In this document: piece by piece, positions 20,820 to 28,956 of the stretch
Layout: each line of letters begins with the position of its first letter
How positions within the stretch are numbered: position 1 is the first letter of the stretch
IMG/VR virus record: IMGVR_UViG_3300000553_000035
Location: 11,157-63,142 of that record
Reading direction: 5' to 3' (one strand)
Source: a virus
DNA: 51,986 nucleotides
Translations under genes and position numbers: made by a program
The notes under the pieces: generated by a model
The model's database searches: none
What the model saw: only the letters and a program-made list of their open reading frames with translations
What the model was told of the DNA's origin: nothing

Positions 20820-22090
20820 TACTTTTGTTCCTTAAGTTTACGTGCCATCTTTGCTTTATTAGTTGCTTTGTTAAATACATTCAACCATTGCTTACATACA
20901 TCTGTCCAAGTGTGTGAAATGACCCATTCATAAGCTTTTTCAGCACGCTCAGCAGCTTCTTCTGGGTGATCCATAATATACTTAATAGTTTGAGCAGCTT
21001 CTTCAACATCCATCAAAGGACGCATACGCTCATTATCATTGTCTTTAATAATCCAGTGGCTCGGTGTGTGGCCACTAGATACCTTCCAACCACGATCTTC
21101 TCCAAGAATTTCTGGCACTGACGTGTTGTTAGGAGCAACGACCGGAAGCTTTACAGACATTGCCTCGGTAATGCTCAAACCCCAACCCTCACCATGAGTA
21201 GTGGTTAGATAAACGTCACTTGCATTGTAAATATGATTAAGGAATTCAATTGGGAAACCACTGTGAGCACCGAACTGTCTTGGGTCTGGCACTGTAAAGT
21301 CAACATTGGGATCAAGACCAATTGATCTTGCCATTTGCATAATGCTTCCACCAAAATCGCTTTCTTGCATGTGCATATAAAGGAATGCATTGTCAACACC
21401 CATATCCTTCAATTGCTTCATGATCATTAAGCTACGTGAGATGTCTTTACGACCTTGGTTTCTGTTCACATTAGTGATAACAAACTTATCTTTCATTGCT
21501 GTAAAGATGTTTTCTTTAGCAGTTTTCTTATCTTCAGGTGATAATGGGAAAAAGTTTTTTGTATTTGTTCCATGGTAAATAACATCTTGTTTGTCTGCCA
21601 AAGCACCAATGAATTTACGGCTTTCACCCTTTGCATACTCTGTGTAAGCAACTGGGAAATCAAAGCTTGCAACACATTGTTTTACCCATTCTTCACGTGG
21701 ACCACAATCGAATGGATAGTAATAAACAGATGAGAATGTATTTGGCTTTGTTCGTTGGAGTTCCAAGATTTGAGGAACGATATCAATTACAATAAAAGTA
21801 TCTTGAACAATAAATACAATATCGTAATCAACCTGAGCAAGTCTATCTAGGAATACTTGACGACCAAAAACGTCTCCGTATGGTCCTTGTGTTCGCAAGG
21901 CACTGATGGCTGGCCATAGAGTACCAGGCCAAAGTTCTCTGTCATAAGGCCCACCATCGTAGTTAACTCCAATAACATCAATCTCATACTTTCCAGTATT
22001 ATTGATCTCAGTCATAATATTTTTCATTACAGTACCGAAACCAGTGCTACATGCGTAGTCACCCCACGCTAGTACTTTGATTTTGCTCAT
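20819..22090 (-). CDS. GT4-type (GT-B) glycosyltransferase
   Basis: 423 residues, a retaining GT-B enzyme. MSKIKVLAWGDYACSTGFGT opens with the acceptor-side glycine loop; FVITNVNRNQGRKDISRSL begins the donor domain; and THGEGWGLSITEAMSVKLPV carries the family E-x7-E motif that binds the nucleotide sugar, followed by PNNTSVPEIL. GGAGACTCCT precedes the ATG at 22090, inside the last codons of the GT2 gene. It would transfer a hexose from a nucleotide donor onto a glycan. Substrates cannot be told from sequence. Confidence 0.85.
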   Translation of the reverse strand: MSKIKVLAWGDYACSTGFGTVMKNIMTEINNTGKYEIDVIGVNYDGGPYDRELWPGTLWPAISALRTQGPYGDVFGRQVFLDRLAQVDYDIVFIVQDTFIVIDIVPQILELQRTKPNTFSSVYYYPFDCGPREEWVKQCVASFDFPVAYTEYAKGESRKFIGALADKQDVIYHGTNTKNFFPLSPEDKKTAKENIFTAMKDKFVITNVNRNQGRKDISRSLMIMKQLKDMGVDNAFLYMHMQESDFGGSIMQMARSIGLDPNVDFTVPDPRQFGAHSGFPIEFLNHIYNASDVYLTTTHGEGWGLSITEAMSVKLPVVAPNNTSVPEILGEDRGWKVSSGHTPSHWIIKDNDNERMRPLMDVEEAAQTIKYIMDHPEEAAERAEKAYEWVISHTWTDVCKQWLNVFNKATNKAKMARKLKEQK

Positions 22091-22782
22091 AGGAGTCTCC
22101 ATTCCTTTGGACTTATATTAGGATTATTATAGGGGGTACGATAGGCTTCTTTCAAGTCTTTACGAGCACTTCCCCATTTTTTTACATAATACTCACCGCT
22201 CTTTAAAGAGTTAAGAGGCGCTGTTAATTTTTGAGTAGTTTGGTGACGAATGTGCACATAAGGAATACTTGTTTGCAATGTTTTGTATCCAAGCAAACTG
22301 ATACGATATTTCATATCAGTATCTTCCCACCAAGCTGGATCAAAATTTTCATCAAAAGTACCACATTTATCAAAAAAGTCTGGTCGTATTGCAAAACAAG
22401 CAAAACTTTGATCTTCTATGCTTTTTGTGGCATCACCCAGGACTTCATCATCCCATAAGATTTGTGTCGGATCAGTTAATGTATCAAATACATCTACTGG
22501 GAAAGCCATTACATAATTATCTGGCATTGCCAAAGTTTCACGAACTAATTGTTTTATTGTTTTTTCAGAAAAAAGAACGTCATCATTACTTACAATAATT
22601 ACATCACATTTATCACTAATAGCTTGACGAATACCAGAATTCCAGGCAGCAGCTAAAGGAACTTGATATCTATACTGTGGTTGAATATATAGTTTTAACT
22701 CATGATCAGTTTTAGCACTATAAATAAAATCGACAGCTTGATCAAAATTATTAAGAATTGGGATTACTAATCCTATTTTCAT
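22087..22782 (-). CDS. GT2-like glycosyltransferase
   Basis: 231 residues, GT-A fold: MKIGLVIPILNNFDQAVDFI, then AAAWNSGIRQAISDKCDVII and VSNDDVLF (Asp67, Asp68 as the metal-binding pair), with WWEDTDMKYRISLLGYKTLQ as the ED(x)D acceptor-binding motif and HIRHQTTQKL at the end. It is the first of three consecutive glycosyltransferases. Likely roles are decorating virion proteins or modifying the host surface glycan; nothing here suggests DNA glucosylation in particular. Confidence 0.8.
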   Translation of the reverse strand: MKIGLVIPILNNFDQAVDFIYSAKTDHELKLYIQPQYRYQVPLAAAWNSGIRQAISDKCDVIIVSNDDVLFSEKTIKQLVRETLAMPDNYVMAFPVDVFDTLTDPTQILWDDEVLGDATKSIEDQSFACFAIRPDFFDKCGTFDENFDPAWWEDTDMKYRISLLGYKTLQTSIPYVHIRHQTTQKLTAPLNSLKSGEYYVKKWGSARKDLKEAYRTPYNNPNISPKEWRLL

Positions 22783-22790
22783 ACTTGTCC

Positions 22791-23054
22791 TTAAAACCAG
22801 TTAATATTAACCAATTCTATACCAAGCTCTTCACGCATTGCAACTCGTTCTCTTGGACCTGTTTTAGCCCAATAACCATACTCTTCAAACTTCAAAGCAT
22901 GGTCTAAACAATCTTTAAAAACAGGACAACCATCGCAAATACCAAAAATATATTGTTCATTGGTTCTACCATGTTTTGCATAATAAGCATTGACATCAAC
23001 ACCTTTACAAGCTGCTGCTAATTGCCAATCGTAATCAATATATTTACGTTCCAT
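22791..23054 (-). CDS. whiB: WhiB-family iron-sulfur transcription factor
   Basis: 87 residues with the four cysteines of WhiB-like proteins, Cys16, Cys40, Cys43 and Cys49 (C...CDGCPVFKDC), which bind a [4Fe-4S] cluster, and the turn EEYGYWAKTGPRER that matches the family's G-[VI]-W-x-G-x3-R segment. These proteins dock on the primary sigma factor and redirect host transcription. They occur in Actinobacteria and their phages only, which fixes the host phylum. There is no good ribosome site before ATG 23054; a long folded leader lies just upstream. A TTG at 23123 in frame is possible but falls inside the fold. Confidence 0.88.
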   Translation of the reverse strand: MERKYIDYDWQLAAACKGVDVNAYYAKHGRTNEQYIFGICDGCPVFKDCLDHALKFEEYGYWAKTGPRERVAMREELGIELVNINWF

Positions 23055-23080
23055 AATATTTATGTGGAGTAAATAGCTAA

Positions 23081-23169
23081 GGGAAGGGCCTCGGGAGGAG
23101 TCAAAGTTGAACACCGACTGCAACTCCCGAGGAAGACCAGGCCCTTCATGAGGAGCGGAACGCCCTCAT
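23081..23169 (-). ncRNA. GC-rich folded leader upstream of whiB
   Basis: On the minus strand this region forms two hairpins that stand out in the AT-rich setting. The first pairs 23148-23153 with 23164-23169 (ATGAGG/CCTCAT, 10-base loop). The second is long: 23083-23088 with 23142-23147 and 23089-23097 with 23124-23132, that is 6 plus 9 pairs stacked on one side with a nine-base bulge on the other. Neither is followed by a U-run. It ends about 28 bases before the whiB ATG, which lacks a ribosome site, so a regulatory leader is likely. No known riboswitch class recognised. Confidence 0.55.
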
Positions 23170-23181
23170 AAACTAAAGCTA

Positions 23182-23406
23182 TTATTTGCTCTTTTTTACA
23201 TTATCCTTTCGGAATTGTTCTGCTTTTTTGAGCAAATTTACAATATATTCTACAAAATCTTCAAGTTCTTTAAGATTTTTGTCAGTCTTACTGCCAACGG
23301 CCACAGTCTTACCAATTAAAGTACTGTGCATTTGACCACTAAGAATCATGTCCATAAGATCTCTATGGATTTGATCATAATCGTTTTTCTTGTTCTTGCC
23401 TGTCAT
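23182..23406 (-). CDS. Small helical hypothetical protein
   Basis: 74 residues: basic at both ends (MTGKNKKND, FRKDNVKKSK) with a helical C-terminal half (KNLKELEDFVEYIVNLLKKA). AAAGGAAAAA precedes the ATG at 23406, favouring it over two upstream starts in frame. It lies between the Rpf-like gene and the whiB leader. Not recognised. Confidence 0.6.
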   Translation of the reverse strand: MTGKNKKNDYDQIHRDLMDMILSGQMHSTLIGKTVAVGSKTDKNLKELEDFVEYIVNLLKKAEQFRKDNVKKSK

Positions 23407-23414
23407 TTTTTCCT

Positions 23415-23804
23415 TTACCATCCTTGTCCGCAACCATTTTGATCGGGGACATAACTACTGCCTTCGATCGTTCGAGCAATTGTCACCTGCTCCTCTGGTG
23501 TTGCTAATCCTGCATTCTTGGCAAATTTTAATCCACCAAACTTAATCCAGTTGATATTGGTTATGCCTAAACCACCACTATAGTAGGGGCCTATGTAATT
23601 CCAATTACCACCCATTTCACAAATGTTAACTTTTTCCCAAACCAACATAATTGGTCTAGAAAATAATATTACTGGATGTACTACTTTTTTAATTTTTTGA
23701 ACCACTCGGGGTGTTTCTTTGCTCGTTGTTACTTTTAGAACTGGGGCATGGTGTCCAAAGATTGTCATGGCTCCCAGGATTGAAATCGTAATTAAACGTC
23801 TCAA
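23415..23804 (-). CDS. Rpf-like transglycosylase (secreted cell-wall enzyme)
   Basis: 129 residues ending in a resuscitation-promoting-factor type domain: VWEKVNICEMGGNWNYIGP with the catalytic Glu63, YYSGGLGITNINWIKFGG, then ATPEEQVTIARTI and a final Cys125 that can pair with Cys62. The N-terminus MRRLITISILGAMTIFGHHA is a signal peptide or signal anchor. The TTG at 23804 is chosen because GGAG sits six bases upstream; a GTG five codons earlier is the alternative. It cleaves the glycan of peptidoglycan, so it may serve in lysis or wall remodelling. It is far from the endolysin gene and beside early genes, which is unusual. Confidence 0.8.
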   Translation of the reverse strand: MRRLITISILGAMTIFGHHAPVLKVTTSKETPRVVQKIKKVVHPVILFSRPIMLVWEKVNICEMGGNWNYIGPYYSGGLGITNINWIKFGGLKFAKNAGLATPEEQVTIARTIEGSSYVPDQNGCGQGW

Positions 23805-23872
23805 GATTTCTCCTAACACTATATGGATAAGTACATTAATTTTTTATAGAGCCTCCTTGTGTAAGTAAATAA

Positions 23873-23901
23873 ACCTTAATATATCTATTAAAAAAAGTCA
23901 A
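23873..23901 (-). promoter_or_regulatory. Possible promoter before the Rpf-like gene
   Basis: TTGACT and TAAGGT lie 17 bases apart on the minus strand, just after the helicase stop codon, in a 98-base AT-rich gap. The -35 is good and the -10 poor. An AAGGAGG further on has no ATG at normal distance. Confidence 0.25.
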
Positions 23902-23902
23902 A

Positions 23903-25759
23903 TCAAAACAAAAAACCATATGGGGTCAAATCAATTGTATCTTCCATGTCGGCATTTTCATCAACCACTCCACGGATTGCTTCTGCCTCTGCACGTCGTC
24001 TTAATACTTTAGCATCAACTCGTTCTTCAATGGTGTTTACTGCAACTGGACGATATACCCATGTTTTGTCAACACCTTTTGATTTTGAATCAGCTCTATT
24101 AATACGATCTTTGCGTTGTTTATAATCAGCGTATGTGCGAGGCACTTCAATGTTCCAAAGATATGGAGCATAAAGATTCAACCCTTCTTGGCCAACATCA
24201 CTAGTTATAAGAATAGCAGGGCCTTTTACAGAGTTAAACGTAGCGATGTTTTTTGCAACTGTGTCTGTATCCATACCAACACCCCAAATTGGTAACACCG
24301 GAATATCTGGAAACTTTTTTCTTAATGCTTCTAAGTATGGAAATAATGTTCCATTGGTCCAGAACGTAAACAGAACTGATTTTTCATTGTTCTCAACATA
24401 TGATTCCACGTTGTCTTCAATAAGCTGATACTTAGCACTATTGAGAATGTTTATACTGTCACCAAATTGTTGTACTATTTCTTTTGCAAACTTGCCTTCA
24501 CTATTCTTAAGACCAGCAGTTGTATTACATATCATTCGCAAAACATCAATATAACTCCAGTTAGCTACTGGATTATCCGGGTTGTATCTTTGACGTGCAA
24601 GATCTTCCGCCCAATCATATATTTCACGATCTACATCAGATAGTTCATATACTAATTTTTTAGGCGTACTTTCTGGGAATTGAGCTGCAATGATAGGGTC
24701 GCTCTTCATTGCAATATGAGTCCAGTTTTCATGTTTTTTACCAAGCAATGGCAGCTTAGTACGATCCCATTCTTTTACGTACATTTCTCGTACATAACCA
24801 TTAACAAAATACCCAAATTCTTTACCGTATAATGTTTTAAATGCATCAGGGTTAATATCGCTAACGCCAGGTATACCAGGGGATACTACAGAAAATATGT
24901 TCCTAATATTTAATGGACTGGTCGTATATGGGGTAGCCGTTAAAGCCAATGCTTTTGTATTCTCTGTTGCGTTGATTAATGTATGAAATCCTTCACCAAG
25001 AAGGCTTGCACCGCTATTAATCTTTTGAGCTTCATCAATAATAATAAGAACACGTTGGTCTTTGATCATTTCAAGTATTTGCAAAAGGTCAGTGCGATCA
25101 TAAGATTTTACTTTTTTACGTTGGCCTTTTACTCTAGCCATGTTTCCTTCACGTACTTTTTCGTAGTTAAGAACTAACACTTGGCTATTATTCTTTTCAT
25201 AAAAGGCGTGACGTTTAGCTCGAACCATCTTTTCATTAACTCTTTCGACGCTAAGATGTGTCATACGTTTAAACTCTTGTTCCCAGTCAAATTGTTTGAT
25301 CTTCTTACAAAAAACCAACACCCTGTCTATCTGACCATGATCAAATAGTTTTTGGCTAGTTAAACAGCTGAGCAGCGTTTTACCTGCGCCAGTATCCCAT
25401 TGAACTAATACTTTTGGATTCTCTGAATGCATCTGTTTCCAAACGTAATTGAGACCAACATGTTGAAAAGGAAATAAACTGTGTTCTTCCAAGAACGGGC
25501 TATTTACTTCATATTTCTCAGTACTGCATAATTGTAAATCTGTATAAAGATCTTCAGCTTCATCATCTTCAAATACCAAAGAATAATTGTTATTCTTGAT
25601 CATTTCAGCGAATTCATCTATCCTGTCACGGTTTTTTAGAGTACCGTAAGAATCTAACATCAAAAGTTTTTTCTTGACTTCTGTGTCCAAGGAGCTGTAT
25701 CTTAGTACTCCATTGAGTAATTCACTTTTTTGTACATATATTGTCTTCTCCGAAGCCAT
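23903..25759 (-). CDS. SNF2-type superfamily 2 helicase/translocase
   Basis: 618 residues with two RecA-like lobes. Lobe 1 has PFQHVGLNYVW (Q-like motif), Walker A QWDTGAGKTLL (120-130), LVFCKKIKQFDWEQEF (Ia), IIIDEAQKI (DEAQ, 242-245) and ALTATPYTT (III). Lobe 2 has LFTFWTNGTLFPYLEAL (IV), LITSDVGQEGLNL (V) and KQRKDRINRADSKSKG (VI, arginine fingers). It would translocate on double-stranded DNA, displacing proteins during replication, repair or transcription. The ATG has no ribosome site but lies where a transcript from the promoter just upstream would begin, so it may be leaderless. Confidence 0.87.
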   Translation of the reverse strand: MASEKTIYVQKSELLNGVLRYSSLDTEVKKKLLMLDSYGTLKNRDRIDEFAEMIKNNNYSLVFEDDEAEDLYTDLQLCSTEKYEVNSPFLEEHSLFPFQHVGLNYVWKQMHSENPKVLVQWDTGAGKTLLSCLTSQKLFDHGQIDRVLVFCKKIKQFDWEQEFKRMTHLSVERVNEKMVRAKRHAFYEKNNSQVLVLNYEKVREGNMARVKGQRKKVKSYDRTDLLQILEMIKDQRVLIIIDEAQKINSGASLLGEGFHTLINATENTKALALTATPYTTSPLNIRNIFSVVSPGIPGVSDINPDAFKTLYGKEFGYFVNGYVREMYVKEWDRTKLPLLGKKHENWTHIAMKSDPIIAAQFPESTPKKLVYELSDVDREIYDWAEDLARQRYNPDNPVANWSYIDVLRMICNTTAGLKNSEGKFAKEIVQQFGDSINILNSAKYQLIEDNVESYVENNEKSVLFTFWTNGTLFPYLEALRKKFPDIPVLPIWGVGMDTDTVAKNIATFNSVKGPAILITSDVGQEGLNLYAPYLWNIEVPRTYADYKQRKDRINRADSKSKGVDKTWVYRPVAVNTIEERVDAKVLRRRAEAEAIRGVVDENADMEDTIDLTPYGFLF

Positions 25760-25765
25760 AAACAA

Positions 25766-25794
25766 ATACTACTATATTTTATAAAAAATATCAA
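25766..25794 (-). promoter_or_regulatory. Promoter for a leaderless helicase transcript
   Basis: TTGATA (25789-25794), a 17-base spacer, and TAGTAT (25766-25771) on the minus strand. Six bases separate the -10 from the A of the helicase ATG at 25759, so the predicted start of transcription falls on the start codon itself. Leaderless messages are common in Actinobacteria. The -35 overlaps the stop codon of the last structural gene, so it marks the border between structural and early-type genes. Confidence 0.5.
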
Positions 25795-28700
25795 TTCAGT
25801 TCGTATATATTTGTTATGTTTGATATTCTGTTGATACTAAAAGCAGAAGGATAAAGATTTTGATTTAATTGGAAATATGGTTTACTACTAATATCTCTTC
25901 TGGAACTGACCTCATTGGTTTTACTACTACCAACATAGTCAATATTAAGATTAGCATAATAAGCATTCTGGTCATATTGTGGTATGATACTCACCCCAGA
26001 TATAAATACATTAGGATCGAGTGCAGTCATACGCACTTGAATACCACTAGCTGGTATACCAGATGCAACACTTATAAAATATTCTGGATTATTAATACCT
26101 GTAGTAATTGGATACCATGTTTGGTTTGTTTGGGTATTAGCAAACTCATAACGAACTGGGTGATAAAACGGTGCTAGCATACTTACATAGAATGGTTCGT
26201 TGTATGCAGGGTTTATTTGTTGAAGCTGCATACTAAAAGAAACATAGTTTGTAGCTGTATAGCCTTGTAACTGTATGTCAAACCAGGTATTTAGTGGTAA
26301 TGTTAATGAATTATATACTTTATACACCAATTCAGTTGTATTACCTAGAATGTCAGTAGCAAACAAACTTGCTCTATATGTTCCAAGGTTTGTTCTTGGC
26401 AAGAGTGCACGTATAACACCACTAATTCTCATATTGCTGTGGTCTGATGGTCCAATCCAAGTTGTTGCTGGTGAACTAAAAGCACCCAATTGGTATAGAG
26501 AATAAGGAACTGCTGCACTACCACTTATTACAAGTTGAATAATGTTGCTTGGAATGTTTTTGTTATAATTAGTTCCAGTAACTGTTGCTATGTTAATGCC
26601 AGAAGTAACCGCAAGACTGCTTCCGCTTACAGTTGTACCTGATATTACAGCATTGGTAGAAGGATTTATAAATTGTGTTTTTAGATTGATGGTTGTAGAA
26701 CCAGATGCTTGTACATTGCTAAGGAAATAATAATTAAGTCCACTTGCAGGAGAATAACTACCATAACCAACAACACCAAAAGTAGGTGCACCAAATTGCA
26801 CTTGCCACGTATTAATACCGCTTGCATTAACATTAGGAATGGTAAAGTTAAATGTTGCAGTGTATGCACCACCGCTAACGCTCAATCCACTAGCTGTGCC
26901 ACTAAGACCCGTTGTTGGATTGTAATAATTAACAGAGGTACCAGTAATAGTTGTTCCGCTAACACCTGACCAATTAAGAATAGATCCTGAATATGGCAAG
27001 AAGTTAGCATTGTAGTAGTTGAGAAGGTTTGTACCACTAGCGTACGGCATTGATTTAATACCGTAAACAGATCCTGGAGTTCCTGATACGGAATAAATAG
27101 TACTTGTTCCCAATGTTCCATTTTTAATCAAAGTAGAGTTAATGCTCATATTTGCTAAGTTTGTAGAAGTAAGATTATTCATCAAAGTTGGGTCTGAACT
27201 AATTGTGTTCCCTTGAGTAAGAAAACTTTGCCAGTCCGTAGTAAGCCCACCAATATTAAAACTTTTAAACGAATCAATTGTTGAAAACCATGGGGTTGTT
27301 GCTGTTTGATCTACTTGAAGCATTACATAGTTTGTATCTTGTTGTACAAAACCAGTATTAGTTCCATTGCTTGCAAGTAGATTAGATGGAAGACCTCTAA
27401 GATCATCATATACTTGCTCGTAGAATGCAGTTAAGTAACGAATTCCAGTAAAATATGCTTGGTGCCAATTTTGTTGAATGTTAATTTGATTATAATTGTG
27501 TATTCTATTATCTGGAAATCTTCTTTGAAGAAATTCAGTGTATGATTGGTAATTGTAATTACCATTAACATCAATAATTTTGTAACTAATACTTGGATCA
27601 ATAATAAATGAGCTTGTAGTTGGTCCTTGCGTTGTTGTACTATTCAATTGAGAGTTGTTCAAAGATGCAAGACTTGGCCAATTATTATCATTAGCAATTG
27701 TATTAGTAGAAACACCGAGAATTGTTGTTGAGCTTAATTGATTAGAATTCTGTGTTCGTGTTGTTAGATTGGCTCCACTATCATAAGAATATTTTACTGC
27801 GTTACCATTGATAATATTTTGTTCAATATTTGAATAAAATTGTTCTACATCATATGGGAAAACATTAATAGTTCTGTTAACTGAATCCAATGGAAGGTCA
27901 TATGCTTCTGCAATTAATTTTACAAATTCAAATTTTAAGTATGTGCAACTAGTAGTTGGTATTTCATAGATACCTTTACGCAATGTAAAATCACGTTGTA
28001 TTGGAGTCCAATAAAAACTGCTTGGGTCTACGGTACCGCTGTTTGTAGAATTAATTGTGTAGTATACATTAAATTTACAATTACTATAAATAGGATCTAT
28101 ATATAAACGGTTAATTGTTGATGGCGATGGATCACTTATTTTTATGTAAAAATAAACAATAGAATCTTTAACTGGTTGTGGAGCACACTTCCAATATGTT
28201 GAATCATTTACAAACATATTTGTTATATTGTTTGATGAATAAGTATAATTTTCTACAAAACCAAAACGGTTTTGAGTTATTATCGCGTTAGTACCACTGA
28301 TTACGCTACTAGGTACGTCTGCTGTTGATTCAATAATAAGTTTAATACTAAAGTTTTGTAATCCTACTGAGTAAGCGACATCGGTCAACAAATTACCTGG
28401 ACTGGCTGTTTGTATTTGTTTTTGGCGTGTAATGCGTATTGAAATACTTTGTGAACCAGTTAAAGGGTATGTAAAAGAACCTGTATTGGTAGATGGAGCA
28501 TTATATTCAATCCTTAACCAATTTGTAGTAGTGTAAATGTCTCCACCACCAGCTATAACAAAAGTAGAAGCACCTGGTAAATTGTTACCATTTTGGTCTA
28601 ATAATTCTACGTAGCAAGGTACATTGAGAATATCAAAACTTATATTGTTATAATACGTTGTATTGACTAAGTTATATTGCAAAACAACTGGTTTGCTATC

Positions 28701-28955
28701 TGATCCACCAAAATCTGTACTGGAGATCCAGTTAGTTTGTGCTGCTGGATTAAAAGTAATTACATTATTTGAATTATTAGAAATTTGTAGATTAGGATCG
28801 CTATAACCAGTGTTTTGAACATTGGATAGAGTGTCTACTACACCTGTTTGTGCATATATTTTATTATAAACAATTCCATCAACAGTAAGTGGTGGTATTA
28901 CTTGTTGATCTACATAATCTTTTGATGGGTCTGTATTCTTTGGTAAAATAGCCAT
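25791..28955 (-). CDS. Large virion structural protein (baseplate or fibre)
   Basis: 1054 residues, beta-rich, Ser/Thr/Asn/Gly-rich, very poor in Cys and Lys, as expected of a tail-tip protein. MAILPKNTDPSKDYVDQQVI opens it; several jelly-roll or carbohydrate-binding-like stretches follow (SFDILNVPCYVELLDQNGNN; WFDIQLQGYTATNYVSFSMQ). It follows the split baseplate gene by TAATATG and is the last gene of the structural block. It may be a baseplate-attached fibre or the platform that carries receptor-binding proteins; no motif settles this. The start at 28955 directly follows the upstream stop; a longer frame upstream has no support. Confidence 0.7.
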   Translation of the reverse strand: MAILPKNTDPSKDYVDQQVIPPLTVDGIVYNKIYAQTGVVDTLSNVQNTGYSDPNLQISNNSNNVITFNPAAQTNWISSTDFGGSDSKPVVLQYNLVNTTYYNNISFDILNVPCYVELLDQNGNNLPGASTFVIAGGGDIYTTTNWLRIEYNAPSTNTGSFTYPLTGSQSISIRITRQKQIQTASPGNLLTDVAYSVGLQNFSIKLIIESTADVPSSVISGTNAIITQNRFGFVENYTYSSNNITNMFVNDSTYWKCAPQPVKDSIVYFYIKISDPSPSTINRLYIDPIYSNCKFNVYYTINSTNSGTVDPSSFYWTPIQRDFTLRKGIYEIPTTSCTYLKFEFVKLIAEAYDLPLDSVNRTINVFPYDVEQFYSNIEQNIINGNAVKYSYDSGANLTTRTQNSNQLSSTTILGVSTNTIANDNNWPSLASLNNSQLNSTTTQGPTTSSFIIDPSISYKIIDVNGNYNYQSYTEFLQRRFPDNRIHNYNQINIQQNWHQAYFTGIRYLTAFYEQVYDDLRGLPSNLLASNGTNTGFVQQDTNYVMLQVDQTATTPWFSTIDSFKSFNIGGLTTDWQSFLTQGNTISSDPTLMNNLTSTNLANMSINSTLIKNGTLGTSTIYSVSGTPGSVYGIKSMPYASGTNLLNYYNANFLPYSGSILNWSGVSGTTITGTSVNYYNPTTGLSGTASGLSVSGGAYTATFNFTIPNVNASGINTWQVQFGAPTFGVVGYGSYSPASGLNYYFLSNVQASGSTTINLKTQFINPSTNAVISGTTVSGSSLAVTSGINIATVTGTNYNKNIPSNIIQLVISGSAAVPYSLYQLGAFSSPATTWIGPSDHSNMRISGVIRALLPRTNLGTYRASLFATDILGNTTELVYKVYNSLTLPLNTWFDIQLQGYTATNYVSFSMQLQQINPAYNEPFYVSMLAPFYHPVRYEFANTQTNQTWYPITTGINNPEYFISVASGIPASGIQVRMTALDPNVFISGVSIIPQYDQNAYYANLNIDYVGSSKTNEVSSRRDISSKPYFQLNQNLYPSAFSINRISNITNIYELN

Positions 28956-28956
28956 A

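Noticed and set aside
23081-23169. Rho-independent terminator before whiB
   Set aside because: Both hairpins lack a following U-run and whiB must be transcribed through or from this region.
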